DNA of 5,402 bases from Collinsella sp. (GTDB taxonomy: Bacteria > Actinomycetota > Coriobacteriia > Coriobacteriales > Coriobacteriaceae): the NCBI GenBank assembly GCA_022713905.1, contig JAIHTM010000188.1, forward strand, positions 1-5,402. The letters are read 5' to 3'. Shown here piece by piece: positions 5,181 through 5,402 of the stretch. Position numbers and translations under genes: made by a program. The first letter of the stretch is position 1; each line of letters starts with the position of its first letter. The notes beneath the pieces were generated by a model, which saw only the letters and a list, made by a program, of their open reading frames with translations, had not been told where the DNA came from and ran no database searches.

Positions 5181-5402
5181 CGAGCAATCGCCTTCTTAAC
5201 GCACGCGACGAGCGTCGACGCCGCCGTCTCGATATCGCGGTCGCCCACGAGCGTACGGACGTCAAACAAAATGCGATCGTGCGAGGCGCGCGTGACGACC
5301 GGCGTGTCGAAATCTTGGACGAGCGAGCGCTTGAGCGCGTCGACGGACGGGCGCTCGTCAACAAGACGCACGGCAACGCACATCGTGGGCAGCTCCACGG
5401 TA
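5177..5402 (-). CDS. selA: L-seryl-tRNA(Sec) selenium transferase SelA, C-terminal fragment (start beyond window edge)
   Basis: Only the last 74 or so codons are inside the window; the frame is open to the right edge. SelA is a PLP-dependent enzyme that uses selenophosphate to turn seryl-tRNA(Sec) into selenocysteyl-tRNA(Sec). The fragment fits the SelA C-terminal domain: TVELPTMCVAV corresponds to the stretch after the GGG-S-LP loop in the family, and TPVVTRASHDRILFDVRTL matches the terminal PVIARI-x-DGRLLLDLRTV-type segment. The PLP lysine lies outside the window. The identification is strengthened by the four-base overlap with selB, the usual partner downstream. The stop codon is TGA, the codon this pathway recodes, but no in-frame extension of note follows. 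An internal GTG (5396-5398) is not a likely start. Confidence 0.9.
   Translation of the reverse strand, partial: TVELPTMCVAVRLVDERPSVDALKRSLVQDFDTPVVTRASHDRILFDVRTLVGDRDIETAASTLVACVKKAIAR

Overview
The window looks like a piece of chromosome from a GC-rich gut actinobacterium of the Coriobacteriia, with Collinsella or a relative as the best guess. This rests on GC-rich coding sequence, the gene content and the style of the intergenic repeats; no rRNA or other marker is present to fix the genus. Every gene I can support lies on the minus strand, so the locus reads from right to left.

In transcription order: the 3' end of selA (5177 to beyond the right edge); selB (3213-5180), overlapping selA by four bases; a gene-free stretch of about 440 bases (2772-3212) filled by three separate inverted-repeat structures; selC, the selenocysteine tRNA with anticodon UCA (2675-2771); a short spacer with a terminator-like hairpin; a mobA-like molybdenum cofactor guanylyltransferase (1888-2520); a small DUF3343 (putative Se/S carrier) protein with a cysteine-rich N-terminus (1477-1872); a 257-base intergenic region with a hairpin repeat, a candidate promoter and 11-bp-phased direct repeats; and gdhA, hexameric glutamate dehydrogenase (1219 to beyond the left edge).

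The core is a selenocysteine-decoding locus. SelA converts seryl-tRNA(Sec) to selenocysteyl-tRNA(Sec), selC is that tRNA, and SelB is the elongation factor that delivers it to UGA codons carrying a SECIS hairpin. selD is not in the window. mobA and the DUF3343 gene fit the same theme: selenoprotein formate dehydrogenases need the bis-guanylated molybdenum cofactor that MobA makes, and DUF3343 proteins have been proposed as selenium or sulfur carriers. That functional link is inferred from gene order. gdhA appears to be an unrelated neighbour with its own control region.

Most worth a second look are the Cys-rich DUF3343 protein beside selC, a SelB G4 motif reading TMCD instead of the usual TKxD, a tRNA(Sec) with C at position 33, the three inverted-repeat structures between selB and selC (one able to form two mutually exclusive folds), and phased repeats upstream of gdhA.
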